A stretch of DNA of 64,000 nucleotides from Massilia sp. PDC64. Lineage in GTDB: Bacteria > Pseudomonadota > Gammaproteobacteria > Burkholderiales > Burkholderiaceae_D. The notes beneath the pieces are model-generated. The model was given only the letters and a program-made list of their open reading frames with translations. It had not been told where the DNA came from and did not search any database. This document shows, in pieces, positions 9,086 through 18,237 of this stretch. Location of the stretch: NCBI RefSeq assembly GCF_900101265.1, contig NZ_FMZS01000001.1, positions 1 through 64,000 of the forward strand, in the 5' to 3' direction. Made by a program: the position numbers and the translations under genes. Position 1 is the stretch's first letter. Every line of letters begins with the position of its first letter.

Positions 9086-10660
9086 TCAATACGCCAGCGC
9101 CACGCGGACGTGGAGCTTGTTCCTGCTGGTGGCCGCCACCTGGCCGATGTGCATGCCGTGGCCGTAGTCGAGCTGCACGCTGGCCGTGCTGCCCGCCGCG
9201 ACGCGCAGGCCGAGGCCCGTGCTGGAGATCGCCGTGCGATGCAGTTCCGCCGGCAGCGCGCGATTGCGCTCGCCCCAGGCGGTGTCGTAGAAGCCGAGCA
9301 GGCGGCATTGCCAGCCCGCGCGGCCGCACAGGTCCGGCGTGTACAGTTCGATGTTCGAGACGATGCCCGTGTCGGTGGCGAGGTCGCGCTCGCCGAAGCC
9401 GCGCACCGTCGTCGCGCCGCCGGCGCCGAACTGCTCGCCCGGCACCAGCGCGTCGTGCGTCCACTGGCCGTTCAGCAGCACGCGCGTCTGCCAGTCGGCA
9501 GCGACGACGTTGGTGAAGGCGGCCGCAAAGCGCACCATCCGGTAGCCTGCCTTCGCGCCGCTGCGCACGGCCGCGAAATCGGCCGCGCTGCCGCGCGAAC
9601 CGCCCGGCACGTTCTGCAGCAGCGAGATCGAGAAGTCGGTCTGGCCGTCGGGTGCCGCATGGCTGCCGGCCCAGGCGATGCTCAGCGGGCGCACGGTGAC
9701 GTCGTTGCCGAAGTCCTGCGTGCCGAAGACAACGCTGTTGCGGTAGGCCTTGACGTCGAAGCCAAGGACGATGCGGCTCTCCAGGTTGCCCCGCTTCGGC
9801 AAGACATGGTTGTAGCGGCCGCCGTAGACCGTGCCCTTGCCGCTGACGGCGAGGTCGAACAGGCCGGCGTTGACGGCGCCCGAGTCGACGTCCGAGTAGC
9901 TTGCGAACAGGTCGATGGAATCGCCCAGCGCGTACAGCGGCACGTGGTAGCCGGCCGCCCACACGGCCACGCGGTCCGGGCGCTCGGCCGTCGTCGTGTA
10001 CTGCAGGGTGCCCACGTGGTCGCGGCCCCACAGGTTCGCATGCTGCAGCAGCACGCCCGCGTGGGTCTTGCCGGTGGACTCCGTGCCCGTGTTGTCGGCA
10101 TTGAACATCACCTTCCACGGGCGCTCGTCCGCCACTTCCACTTTCGCGTCGACGGCATCCTCGCCATTGGCGTCCGCGCCGGCGAGGCTCAGCTTGACCT
10201 TCTTCGCCGGGTTCTCGTTGACGAGCCTGAGGTTGCGCGACACGTCCGCCAGGTTCGGCGTCGCGCCGGGAACGAGCGTGGGCAGGCCGGCGCGCACGTT
10301 CGCCTCGGAGAACCAGCGGTTGCCCGTCACCTCGACCTGGCGGACTTTCGTCTGCACGACGTGCAGGCGCACGACGCCGCCATTGAGTTCCTGTTCGGGC
10401 AGCTGGACGGTGACGACGTTCCAGCCGCGCGCGTGGTACAGCGCCTCGAGCGCTTCCAGCGCGCGCTGGACGTCGCCGAAATCGCGGCCGGCCCCGGTGT
10501 ACGGGGCGACGGCGGCCTGCACGTCGGCAGCGGGCAGCAAGGTGTTGCCGCTCACGTCGAAGCGGCTGATCTCGAACCGGATCGCGTCGTCGGCCCAGGC
10601 GGCGCCGACGGCGGCAGCCAGCACCGAGCCCGCGACCAGGCGTGCCAAGCGTAGTTTCAT
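9086..10660 (-). CDS. TpsB outer-membrane transporter (ShlB/FhaC/HecB family)
   Basis: A 524-aa outer-membrane beta-barrel of the Omp85/TpsB superfamily that exports its TpsA partner. A signal peptide (MKLRLARLVAGSVLAAAVGA, then AWA) precedes two POTRA-like segments (FDVSGNTLLPAADVQ from about 33, and VRQVEVTGNRWFSEANVRAG). The 16-strand barrel region contains the conserved loop-6 motif TTVRGFGERDL. The last residue is Tyr, within LHVRVALAY, a typical barrel C-terminus. In-frame ATGs at 10675 and 10717 are alternative starts; 10660 is chosen for the clean signal peptide, although no strong ribosome site decides it. The exoprotein gene follows after 10 bases. Confidence 0.9.
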   Translation of the reverse strand: MKLRLARLVAGSVLAAAVGAAWADDAIRFEISRFDVSGNTLLPAADVQAAVAPYTGAGRDFGDVQRALEALEALYHARGWNVVTVQLPEQELNGGVVRLHVVQTKVRQVEVTGNRWFSEANVRAGLPTLVPGATPNLADVSRNLRLVNENPAKKVKLSLAGADANGEDAVDAKVEVADERPWKVMFNADNTGTESTGKTHAGVLLQHANLWGRDHVGTLQYTTTAERPDRVAVWAAGYHVPLYALGDSIDLFASYSDVDSGAVNAGLFDLAVSGKGTVYGGRYNHVLPKRGNLESRIVLGFDVKAYRNSVVFGTQDFGNDVTVRPLSIAWAGSHAAPDGQTDFSISLLQNVPGGSRGSAADFAAVRSGAKAGYRMVRFAAAFTNVVAADWQTRVLLNGQWTHDALVPGEQFGAGGATTVRGFGERDLATDTGIVSNIELYTPDLCGRAGWQCRLLGFYDTAWGERNRALPAELHRTAISSTGLGLRVAAGSTASVQLDYGHGMHIGQVAATSRNKLHVRVALAY

Positions 10661-10849
10661 GTTGTGGATGACCATATCGTTATTGTTCTGGCCCATGCAT
10701 CCCCGGGCCTGCGGCAATGCCGCCGAAAGGAAAACTTCGGATTGTTACGAGTGTAAAGAGGTTTTCCTTGCCTGAGAGAAAAATAATTGAAAATCAGAAG
10801 TCTTCCCCACGGGATGGGGGGATTACCGGACAGGGGCGTTGCGCCGGCG

Positions 10850-13078
10850 CTACTTGGTCTCGAACGTCGTCACCCCATCCCAGTCCGCGCCCGGCGGATC
10901 CACACGCCAGTGCGCGATCCGTTCCAGGTACAGGGCGTAGAGCGCGCGCTGCGGATGTGCCGCGTGCAGCGCCGCGATCGCGTCCTGCGCACCATCCCAG
11001 TCCTGCGCGCGCACCCTCGCCAGCGCCGCATCCCACGCGGCCAGTTCGTCCAGCACGACGGGATCGAGATCGGCCGGTTTGCCGAGCGGTTCGAAGATCG
11101 CCACCGGTTCGTTCTTGCCCTTGACACGGACGAGATCCAGTTCGCGGTAGACGAATTCCGGCGCCGCCAGGCGCGTGGCCTCGCCCACCGCGATGCCGAC
11201 GCCGTAGACCTTGGTGATGCCCTCCAGGCGCGAGCCGAGATTCACCGCGTCGCCCATCACCGTGTAGGCCCGGCGGATCGCGGAGCCCATGTCGCCCACG
11301 TGCATCAGGCCCGAGTTGATACCGATGCCGATGGCCAGCGGGGGCCAGCCGCGCCGTTTGAAATCCTCGTTGAGGCGGGCCGCGCTGGCCTGCATCAGCA
11401 GCGACGTGGCCACCGCGCGGCTCGCATGGTCGGCGAAGGCGACGGGGGCACCCCAGAAGGCCATCACGGCGTCGCCGATGTATTTGTCGAGCGTGCCCTG
11501 GTGGCTGCCGCGGATGTCCTCGGACATCGCGGTGAGATAGAGGTTGATGTACTCGCGCAGCGCCTTCGGCGACAGGCCTTCCGAGATCGTCGTGAAGCCG
11601 CGCACGTCGACGAACATCACGGACAGCTCGCGGCTCTCGCCTTCCATCGTATAGGCTTCCGGATTCTCGGCCATCTGCGCGACCAGTTCCGGCGCCACGT
11701 ATTCGCCGAAGCGCGAGACGAGGGCGCGGCCCTTGCGGTGCTCGAAGAACCAGCCCCAGGCCAGGTTCAGCACGAACAGCGCGGCGATCATGAGGAGGCA
11801 GATGAACATGTCCGTCGTCCAGTCGAGCACACGGTAGGCATACAGATTCAGGCCCACGACGGCCGCGAAGGCGCTCGCGGACGCCAGCACGGCCGCCAGC
11901 GGCGCCAGGGCCGGCAGCAGCAGCGACAGGACCAGCCCGACAACGATCACCTGCGTAAACTCGATGCCCGACGCGTAATCGGGATGCGTCTTGTAGTGCT
12001 GGTCGAGGATCGACTTGATGACGTTGGCGTGCACCTCGACGCCCGGGTACTCCTTGTTCACAGGCGTGGCGCGCAGATCCTGCAGGCCGGGCGCCGTCGT
12101 CCCGACCAGCACGATCGCGCCTTCCAGCACCTCACGCTTCACCCGCCCCGCCAGCACGTCCGCCGCCGACAGATAGCGGAATGCCCCGCCCTGCGGACCG
12201 CCCGGGCCGCGGAACTGCACGTTGGTCAGGAGGCCCAGCCCGACGGGGATACGGCGCACGCCGCGCGTGCCTGCCACCCGGATGAAGTCGGCGGCGCCGC
12301 TGTCGGCGTCCGCCGTGGTGAACACCGGGGCGATCGCGCCGGCGTCCAGGTAAACAGCGGCCGTCGCAAGCGCCAGCGACGGGTAGTAGCCGTCGCCGAT
12401 GCGCTGCAGCAGCGAACTGGATCGCACCATGCCGTCGTCGTCGGAGATCACCGTAAAGCTGCCGGCGCCGCGCGCCGCCGCCTGCAGGCGCGCCAGGTTG
12501 GCCTCGTAGCCTTCCGCGGCGTAGGCGACCAGGTCGCGTCCTTTCAGGTCGGCCAGCGTAAACACGGGCGGCGGGAGCGCGCCCCGCTTCACCTCCGCCA
12601 GGTTATACCCCAGCACCACGGGCCGGTCCTGCAGCGCCTTGGCGAACAGGCCGTCGTAATCGAGCGCCGGCTGCAGTTGCGCCAGCCGCGCGTGGAGGAC
12701 GGGATCGTCTTTCAGGTCGTGCGCAGCCAGCCGCTCCAGCACGGCGTAGCCGGAACTGGTGTCGGGTTCGGGAAAGGAAATGTCGAAGCCGATCGCGGCG
12801 GCGCCATAGTGCCCGGCCAGCTGGTCGACCAGCTTCGCCAGCACGTTGCGGCCCCAGGGAAACCGCCCAATCTCGCCCAGGCTCTTCGTGTCGATGTCGA
12901 CGATCACGATGCGCGGATCGAGCACGGGCGCCTCCAGGCGCATGCGCAGGTCGCCGATGATGGTGTCCTGGCGCGCGATCGCGTGGCTGCTCCACACGTT
13001 CATCACGTAGGCCAGCGCGACCAGGGTCAGCGCCAGCCCCAACGCCCAGCGCGCCCCGTAGCGGCGCAGCAGCTTCAC
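10850..13078 (-). CDS. CHASE2-domain class III adenylate/guanylate cyclase
   Basis: A 742-aa membrane cyclase. One N-terminal membrane segment (about 8-28) leads into a periplasmic CHASE2 sensor (about 40-330). Two or three membrane helices follow (about 345-420; LVLSLLLPALAPL, FICLLMIAALFVLNLAW). A C-terminal class III cyclase domain (about 475-650) has the metal-binding motifs FVDVRGFTT and KYIGDAVMAFWGAP. The Lys before YIGD favours ATP, hence cAMP, but this is not proof. The GTG start at 13078 overlaps the stop of the HD-GYP gene (GTGA, 4 bases), so the two are translationally coupled. About 190 bases separate its stop from tpsB. CHASE2 cyclases commonly lie near FecR-domain genes, as here. 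Confidence 0.9.
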   Translation of the reverse strand: MKLLRRYGARWALGLALTLVALAYVMNVWSSHAIARQDTIIGDLRMRLEAPVLDPRIVIVDIDTKSLGEIGRFPWGRNVLAKLVDQLAGHYGAAAIGFDISFPEPDTSSGYAVLERLAAHDLKDDPVLHARLAQLQPALDYDGLFAKALQDRPVVLGYNLAEVKRGALPPPVFTLADLKGRDLVAYAAEGYEANLARLQAAARGAGSFTVISDDDGMVRSSSLLQRIGDGYYPSLALATAAVYLDAGAIAPVFTTADADSGAADFIRVAGTRGVRRIPVGLGLLTNVQFRGPGGPQGGAFRYLSAADVLAGRVKREVLEGAIVLVGTTAPGLQDLRATPVNKEYPGVEVHANVIKSILDQHYKTHPDYASGIEFTQVIVVGLVLSLLLPALAPLAAVLASASAFAAVVGLNLYAYRVLDWTTDMFICLLMIAALFVLNLAWGWFFEHRKGRALVSRFGEYVAPELVAQMAENPEAYTMEGESRELSVMFVDVRGFTTISEGLSPKALREYINLYLTAMSEDIRGSHQGTLDKYIGDAVMAFWGAPVAFADHASRAVATSLLMQASAARLNEDFKRRGWPPLAIGIGINSGLMHVGDMGSAIRRAYTVMGDAVNLGSRLEGITKVYGVGIAVGEATRLAAPEFVYRELDLVRVKGKNEPVAIFEPLGKPADLDPVVLDELAAWDAALARVRAQDWDGAQDAIAALHAAHPQRALYALYLERIAHWRVDPPGADWDGVTTFETK

Positions 13079-14694
13079 GGCGTATAGCCCGGGATCGCCG
13101 CCTCGTCGACGTGGTCGATCTGCGACGGATCCAGGTTCTTGCGCGCGAATTTCAGGTACACCTTCTGGCGTACGAAGATGTCGAACAGGTCCGGGTCGAT
13201 GTGGCCGTTGAGGGCGAACTTGCCGAGGATGTGCAGCGACTCCGACAGCGTCTTGCCCTTCTTGTACGGGCGGTCGCGGGCCGTCAGGGCCTCGAAGATG
13301 TCGGCGATGGCCATCACGCGGGCCTGCACGGACATCTGCTCGCGCGTGAGGCCGCGCGGATAGCCCTTGCCGTCCATGCGCTCGTGGTGGCCGCCCGCGT
13401 ATTCCGGGACGTTCTTGAGGTGCTTCGGCCAGGGCAGCGATTCGAGCATGCGGATCGTCACGACGATGTGGTTGTTGATGATCTTGCGTTCGTCGTCGTT
13501 CAGTGTACCGAAGCGCACGGTCAGGTTGCGCACCTCGTCCTCGTCGAGGAAGTCGCGCTCGACGCCGTCCGGCCCCGTCCAGCGGTACGCGGCGATGCGG
13601 TGCACGCGTTCCATGGCCTCGGGCGACATGCCTTCGCTGCCGACGTTCGCGTGGCGCAGGAAATCGCGGTCCGCGCGCAGGCGCGCCTGCTCCGATGCGA
13701 GACGGTCGGCGATCGCCGCGCGGTCGGCACCGGGTTCGCATTGCTCGCGCAGCGCGCGGATCTCGGCATCGCGCAACAGCACCTCGAAGCGCGTGTCGAT
13801 CATGTGGATGCGGTCGAAGATCGTCTCCAGCTTGGTCGCCTTGTCGACGACGTGGACCGGCGTCGTGATCTTGCCGCAGTCGTGCAGCAGGCCCGCCAGC
13901 CACAGTTCGCGGCGGTCGCGGTCGCTCATGCGGAACGACGCCATCGGCCCGATGTGCGTCTCGTGCACGGCCTCGGCCAGCATCATCGTCAGCTCCGGCA
14001 CGAACTGGCAGTGGCGGCCCGTGTACGGCGATTTTTCGTCGATGCCGATGTTGATCAGGTTGACGAGGGCTTCCAGCAGCTGCTCCATCTGTACGACGAG
14101 CTGCTGGTTCGTGAGCGCGACGGCCGCCTGGGCCGCCAGCGCCTCGATGAAGCGCTGGTCGGTGTCGGAGAACGCGCAGATCTCGCCCGTGTCGCGGTCC
14201 CTCGCGTTGATCAGCTGGAGCACGCCGATCAGTTCTCCCTCGTGGTTCGTCATCGGCACGGTCAGGATCGACTTCGTCCGGTAGCCGAACGTCTGGTCGA
14301 AGGAACGCATGCCGGAGAAGTTGAAGACGTCGGCCTGGTACACGTCGGCGATGTTCACCGACTGGTGGAAGTTGGCCGCGTAGGCCGCCACCGCCGTGAT
14401 GTTCTTGTTGCCGTACTGGTCGTACAGGGGGACGGGCGGCAGATCGATGGTATTGCCGCTGGCCCCGCCCTGGTAGATCTCCAGCGTGTCGTTCAGGGAG
14501 ATGTGGAAGCACAGGCTGCGCTCGTCGCTGCTCGGCCGGTACAGCGTGCCGCCGTCAGCGTTGGTCATGCCCTTGGCAACCTTCAGGATGCGGTCGAGGA
14601 AGGAACCGATGTCATGGCCGTCGCCGAGGGCGACGCTGACCTCCGTGAGCAGGTCGAGCCGCTCTACGATGTTGGCAGGGGTGAGCTCTTGCAT
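13075..14694 (-). CDS. GAF-HD-GYP cyclic-di-GMP phosphodiesterase
   Basis: A 539-aa cytoplasmic protein. A GAF domain (about 20-180) is followed by an HD-GYP domain. The HD motif is in LLHDCGKITTP near residue 270 and the GYP motif in HHERMDGKGYPRGL near 443, with an unusually long insert of about 120 residues between them that includes IINNHIVVTIRMLE. HD-GYP domains hydrolyse c-di-GMP; the GAF domain is likely the input sensor. The ATG at 14694 starts the clean MQELTPANIVERLDLL sequence; the frame is open further upstream to 14787 but runs into the AT-rich promoter region. It is the first gene of the leftward unit and overlaps the cyclase gene by 4 bases. Confidence 0.9.
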   Translation of the reverse strand: MQELTPANIVERLDLLTEVSVALGDGHDIGSFLDRILKVAKGMTNADGGTLYRPSSDERSLCFHISLNDTLEIYQGGASGNTIDLPPVPLYDQYGNKNITAVAAYAANFHQSVNIADVYQADVFNFSGMRSFDQTFGYRTKSILTVPMTNHEGELIGVLQLINARDRDTGEICAFSDTDQRFIEALAAQAAVALTNQQLVVQMEQLLEALVNLINIGIDEKSPYTGRHCQFVPELTMMLAEAVHETHIGPMASFRMSDRDRRELWLAGLLHDCGKITTPVHVVDKATKLETIFDRIHMIDTRFEVLLRDAEIRALREQCEPGADRAAIADRLASEQARLRADRDFLRHANVGSEGMSPEAMERVHRIAAYRWTGPDGVERDFLDEDEVRNLTVRFGTLNDDERKIINNHIVVTIRMLESLPWPKHLKNVPEYAGGHHERMDGKGYPRGLTREQMSVQARVMAIADIFEALTARDRPYKKGKTLSESLHILGKFALNGHIDPDLFDIFVRQKVYLKFARKNLDPSQIDHVDEAAIPGYTP

Positions 14695-14905
14695 GTGATG
14701 GATCGACACATTAATTGCTGGAGTGAAATTCTCCCACAGTGTAACGTCGTTACACGCCGCTGTACACCAACTGATGCATAATTGCAAATTTCAGATAATC
14801 GGTTACAAATAAACGTTATGATCTGACATATATTGCAACGGTGCTGGCCTGGCCGCGACAAGAATACAGAGCAGACGACGAGGCTGCACAGCAAGGGGAG
14901 TCCTA
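14695..14905. promoter_or_regulatory. Divergent promoter region between the HD-GYP and MBL genes
   Basis: A 211-base intergenic stretch, clearly richer in A and T than its flanks between about 14760 and 14850, separates a leftward and a rightward unit. It must hold both promoters. No precise -35/-10 boxes can be assigned with confidence. GTAACGTCGTTAC at 14742-14754 is a near-perfect 13-base palindrome (GTAACG-T-CGTTAC) and a possible operator. The rightward gene has AGGGGAG just before its ATG. Confidence 0.55.
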
Positions 14906-15808
14906 ATGAAATTCAGATTCTGGGGTGTGCGCGGATCGATCCCGTCCCCCGGGCCGCGTACCGTGCGTTACGGCGGCAACACCACGTGCATCGAGGTGCG
15001 CGGCGACGACGGCACGCTCGTGGTGCTGGACGCCGGCACGGGGATCTATGCGCTCGCCCAGGACCTGATGCGCCGGCGCGCGGAAGACGGCACGCCCGTG
15101 CGCGCCAACATCTTCATCACGCACAGCCACTGGGACCATATCCACGGCCTGCCCTTCTTCACGCCGCTGTTCGTGAAAGGCACGCGCGTATGCCTGCACG
15201 GCGCCCACGATCCCGTCACGGGCCAGGGCATCGAGCACGTGATGGGCGTGCAGCTGCAAAACAGCTACTTCCCCGTCAGCGAGGAGCGCATGGATGCCAC
15301 CATCGACTACCGGACGCTGGAGATCGGCGTGCCGCACGCGGTGGGCGGCGTGGTCGTGCACAACGTCGTGATGAACCACCCCGTGACGAACCTCGGCTAC
15401 CGCGTGGAGTGCAACGGCCGCGCCATGTTCTTCACGGGCGACCACGAACCCTTCTTCAATCCCCATGTCCCCGGCAGCGCGGACCACGACGCGGCGCAGC
15501 GCGAGATCGAGCGGCGCGAGCGGGAGATCGAACGTACGATCGAAGGCGTCGACGCGCTCGTCGCCGACTGCTCGTACACGCTCGACGAATATCCCGCCAA
15601 GCAGGGCTGGGGCCACGGCACGTTCGACGGCGCCATCGCGCTGGCGCTGAAGGTCGGCGCGCGCCGCCTGTATTGCACGCACCACGAGCCGACCCGCTCG
15701 GACGACGAGCTGGAAGCCGTGTTCGGAGAAGCCCTCGCCCGCTGGCAGGACCGGTTGAACGGCCTCGTCGTCACGCTGGCTTACGAAGGCCTGGAAGTGG
15801 AACTCTGA
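14906..15808 (+). CDS. Metallo-beta-lactamase-fold hydrolase (possible cyclic-nucleotide phosphodiesterase)
   Basis: A 300-aa cytoplasmic MBL-fold protein beginning MKFRFWGVRGSIPSPG, the start typical of a family annotated as MBL-fold metallo-hydrolases related to class III 3',5'-cAMP phosphodiesterases and RNase Z. The di-metal motif THSHWDH is at residues 72-78, with later FFTGDHEP and CTHHEP supplying further ligands. Substrate is not proven. Its position opposite a cyclase gene and beside a GAF-ATPase gene makes a nucleotide second messenger plausible. A strong AGGGGAG ribosome site precedes the ATG. The stop codon overlaps the next ATG (TGATG, 1 base). Confidence 0.85.
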   Translation: MKFRFWGVRGSIPSPGPRTVRYGGNTTCIEVRGDDGTLVVLDAGTGIYALAQDLMRRRAEDGTPVRANIFITHSHWDHIHGLPFFTPLFVKGTRVCLHGAHDPVTGQGIEHVMGVQLQNSYFPVSEERMDATIDYRTLEIGVPHAVGGVVVHNVVMNHPVTNLGYRVECNGRAMFFTGDHEPFFNPHVPGSADHDAAQREIERREREIERTIEGVDALVADCSYTLDEYPAKQGWGHGTFDGAIALALKVGARRLYCTHHEPTRSDDELEAVFGEALARWQDRLNGLVVTLAYEGLEVEL

Positions 15809-18201
15809 TGGGCGCGGACTTCGTGGACCAGCAGACGGGAGAACGGCGAGTCGACCGGCGCGCGCCCGACGACACGGCGCGGCGCCTCGACTTCCAGCGC
15901 CGCCTGCAGGCGATCACCACGAGGATCCACGCCACCGCCAACCTGGACCAGATCATGCTCGACCTGGGCCAGGATTTTTGCGACCTGTTCGATGCCGACC
16001 GCTTTACCCTGTACGCCGTCACGCCGGCGCAGGATGCCCTCGTCGCCAAGGTCAAGACTGGCCTGTCCGAAATCCGCCACCTGCAGCTGCCCATCGGACC
16101 GGGCTCCATCGCCGGCTTCGTGGCGCTGGCGCGCCTGACCGTCAACATCGCCGACGTGTACGACGAGGCCGAACTGCGGCGCCTCGCACCCACCTTGCGC
16201 TTCCAGCGCGGCGTCGACCAGCGCACGGGCTACCGCACGCGCGAGATGCTGGTGGCGCCCCTGATCGACGCGGGCGGCGCGCTGCTCGGCGTGATCCAGT
16301 TCATCAACCACCGCAGCGGCGGCCCGTTCCCCCAGCTGTGCGTGGACGGCATCAGGCAGTTGTGCGACACGCTCGCCGTCGCGTTCAGCCAGCGCCTGCG
16401 CGCGCCGCTGCCGCGCGGCCGCTACGATGCACTCGTGACGCGCGCGGTCCTCGCCGTGCAGGAACTGGAACTGGCCACGCGCCTCGCGCGCGAGCGCGAG
16501 ACCGACATCGAGGACGTGCTGCTGGCCGACTTCTCCCTGAAGCCGTCCCAGCTCGGGGAAGCGCTGTCCGCGTACTGCGGCCTGCCCTACGAACCGTTCC
16601 GCCCCGAGCGCGTGAAACCCGTCGAGCTGCTGCGCAACCTGAAGCCGCAGTACGCGCTCGAACATGGCTGGCTGCCGCTGGAGGACGGCCCGGACGGCCT
16701 CGTGCTGATGGCGGTGGACCCGGAGCGCGTGGCCGCCAGCCACATCGCCGCGCAGGTGTTCGGGCGCGCGCGCATCGCGTGGCGCGTGACGACCCGCCAC
16801 GACCTGCGCCTGACGGTGGCCCAGTTCTTCGGCGGTCCCGTGGCCGACGAGGGGAGTGTCGGCGAGCTGCTGTCCAACCTGGACGAGGACGGCGATCCCG
16901 ACGAGGATGCGGAAGGCGGCGGCACCGAGGTCTCGGCCGCCGTCGAGAACGAACTGGTCAAGCTGCTGAACCGGATCATCGTCGACGCGCACCGCCAGGG
17001 CGCATCCGACATCCACATCGAACCGCAGCCGGGCCGCGGCAAGACGGGCATCCGCTTCCGCAAGGACGGCGTGCTGGTGCCGTACATCGAGATTCCGGCC
17101 AGCTACCGCAACGCCCTCGTCGCGCGCGTAAAGATCATGTGCGACCTCGACATCTCCGAGCGGCGCAAGCCGCAGGACGGCAAGATCCGCTTCCGCAAGT
17201 ACGGCCCGCTCGACATCGAGCTGCGCGTGGCGACGATCCCGTCCAGCGGCGGCGTCGAGGACGTCGTGATGCGCATCCTGCAGGCCGGCGAGCCGATTCC
17301 GCTCGACGCGCTGGGCATCCTGCCGCACAACCTGGCGCGCCTGAAGGCCGCCGTCGCCAAGCCGTACGGCCTGTTCTTCGTGTGCGGACCGACGGGCTCC
17401 GGCAAGACGACGACCCTGCACTCGATCCTCGCGCACCTGAACACGCCGGAGACGAAGATCTGGACGGCCGAGGACCCGGTCGAGATCACGCAGAAGGGCC
17501 TGCGCCAGGTGCAGGTCAACCGCAAGACGGGCCTCGACTTCGCGACGGTCATGCGCGCATTCCTGCGCGCCGATCCGGACGTGATCATGGTCGGCGAGAT
17601 GCGCGACCGCGAGACCGTCAGCACGGGCATCGAGGCGTCGCTGACGGGCCACCTCGTGTTCTCGACCCTGCACACGAACAGCGCGCCGGAATCCGTCGTG
17701 CGCCTGCTCGACATGGGCATGGATCCATTCAATTTTGCCGACGCCCTGCTGGGCATCCTGGCGCAGCGCCTCGCGCGCCGCCTGTGCACCGCGTGCCGCC
17801 AGCCCTACCACCCCGACGCCGCCGAAATCGACGCGCTGCTCGACGAGTACTGCGAGGAGTTGCGCGGCCAGGCGGCGTACAAGGCCGACCCGCAGGCCGC
17901 GCGCGCGGCCGTGCTGGCCGGCTGGCGCCAACGCCACGGCGACGCTTCCGGGCGCTTCACGCTGTACCGCGCCGTGGGCTGCGCCGAGTGCAACAAGGGA
18001 TACCGCGGGCGCGTCGGCCTGCATGAATTGATGCTGGGCAGCGAGCGTATCAAGCGCCTGCTGACCGAGCACGCGCGCGTGGCCGACCTGCTCGCGGCCG
18101 CGCTGGAGGACGGGATGCTGACCCTGAAAATGGACGGCATCGAGAAGATCCTGGGCGGCGTCACCGACATCAAGATGGTGCGCGCCGTCTGCATCAAATA
18201 A
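15808..18201 (+). CDS. GAF domain fused to a GspE/PilB-type secretion ATPase
   Basis: A 797-aa protein. An N-terminal GAF domain (about 30-190; MLVAPLIDAGGALLGVIQF) precedes a GspE N-terminal/MshEN-like domain (about 225-345) and a full type II/IV secretion ATPase. The ATPase shows Walker A CGPTGSGKTTT near 527, an Asp box/Walker B DPDVIMVGEMRD near 590, the His box TGHLVFSTLHTN, and a zinc tetracysteine site (CTAC...CAEC). It should power pilus or type II secretion assembly from the cytoplasm. No pilC/gspF, pilin or secretin gene lies nearby, so its machine is elsewhere or it works alone. The fused GAF sensor is unusual for this family. The start overlaps the MBL stop by one base. Confidence 0.88.
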   Translation: MGADFVDQQTGERRVDRRAPDDTARRLDFQRRLQAITTRIHATANLDQIMLDLGQDFCDLFDADRFTLYAVTPAQDALVAKVKTGLSEIRHLQLPIGPGSIAGFVALARLTVNIADVYDEAELRRLAPTLRFQRGVDQRTGYRTREMLVAPLIDAGGALLGVIQFINHRSGGPFPQLCVDGIRQLCDTLAVAFSQRLRAPLPRGRYDALVTRAVLAVQELELATRLARERETDIEDVLLADFSLKPSQLGEALSAYCGLPYEPFRPERVKPVELLRNLKPQYALEHGWLPLEDGPDGLVLMAVDPERVAASHIAAQVFGRARIAWRVTTRHDLRLTVAQFFGGPVADEGSVGELLSNLDEDGDPDEDAEGGGTEVSAAVENELVKLLNRIIVDAHRQGASDIHIEPQPGRGKTGIRFRKDGVLVPYIEIPASYRNALVARVKIMCDLDISERRKPQDGKIRFRKYGPLDIELRVATIPSSGGVEDVVMRILQAGEPIPLDALGILPHNLARLKAAVAKPYGLFFVCGPTGSGKTTTLHSILAHLNTPETKIWTAEDPVEITQKGLRQVQVNRKTGLDFATVMRAFLRADPDVIMVGEMRDRETVSTGIEASLTGHLVFSTLHTNSAPESVVRLLDMGMDPFNFADALLGILAQRLARRLCTACRQPYHPDAAEIDALLDEYCEELRGQAAYKADPQAARAAVLAGWRQRHGDASGRFTLYRAVGCAECNKGYRGRVGLHELMLGSERIKRLLTEHARVADLLAAALEDGMLTLKMDGIEKILGGVTDIKMVRAVCIK

Positions 18202-18237
18202 TCTGCCAACCGCAACTCACTACAGGAGAGTCACGTA

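Noticed and set aside
10787..13087. A 766-codon open frame on the plus strand
   Set aside because: It is antisense to the CHASE2 cyclase gene, which has full catalytic motifs.
14833..15807. An N-terminal extension of the GAF-ATPase by about 325 codons
   Set aside because: It is the wrong frame of the MBL gene; the ATPase starts at the ATG overlapping the MBL stop.
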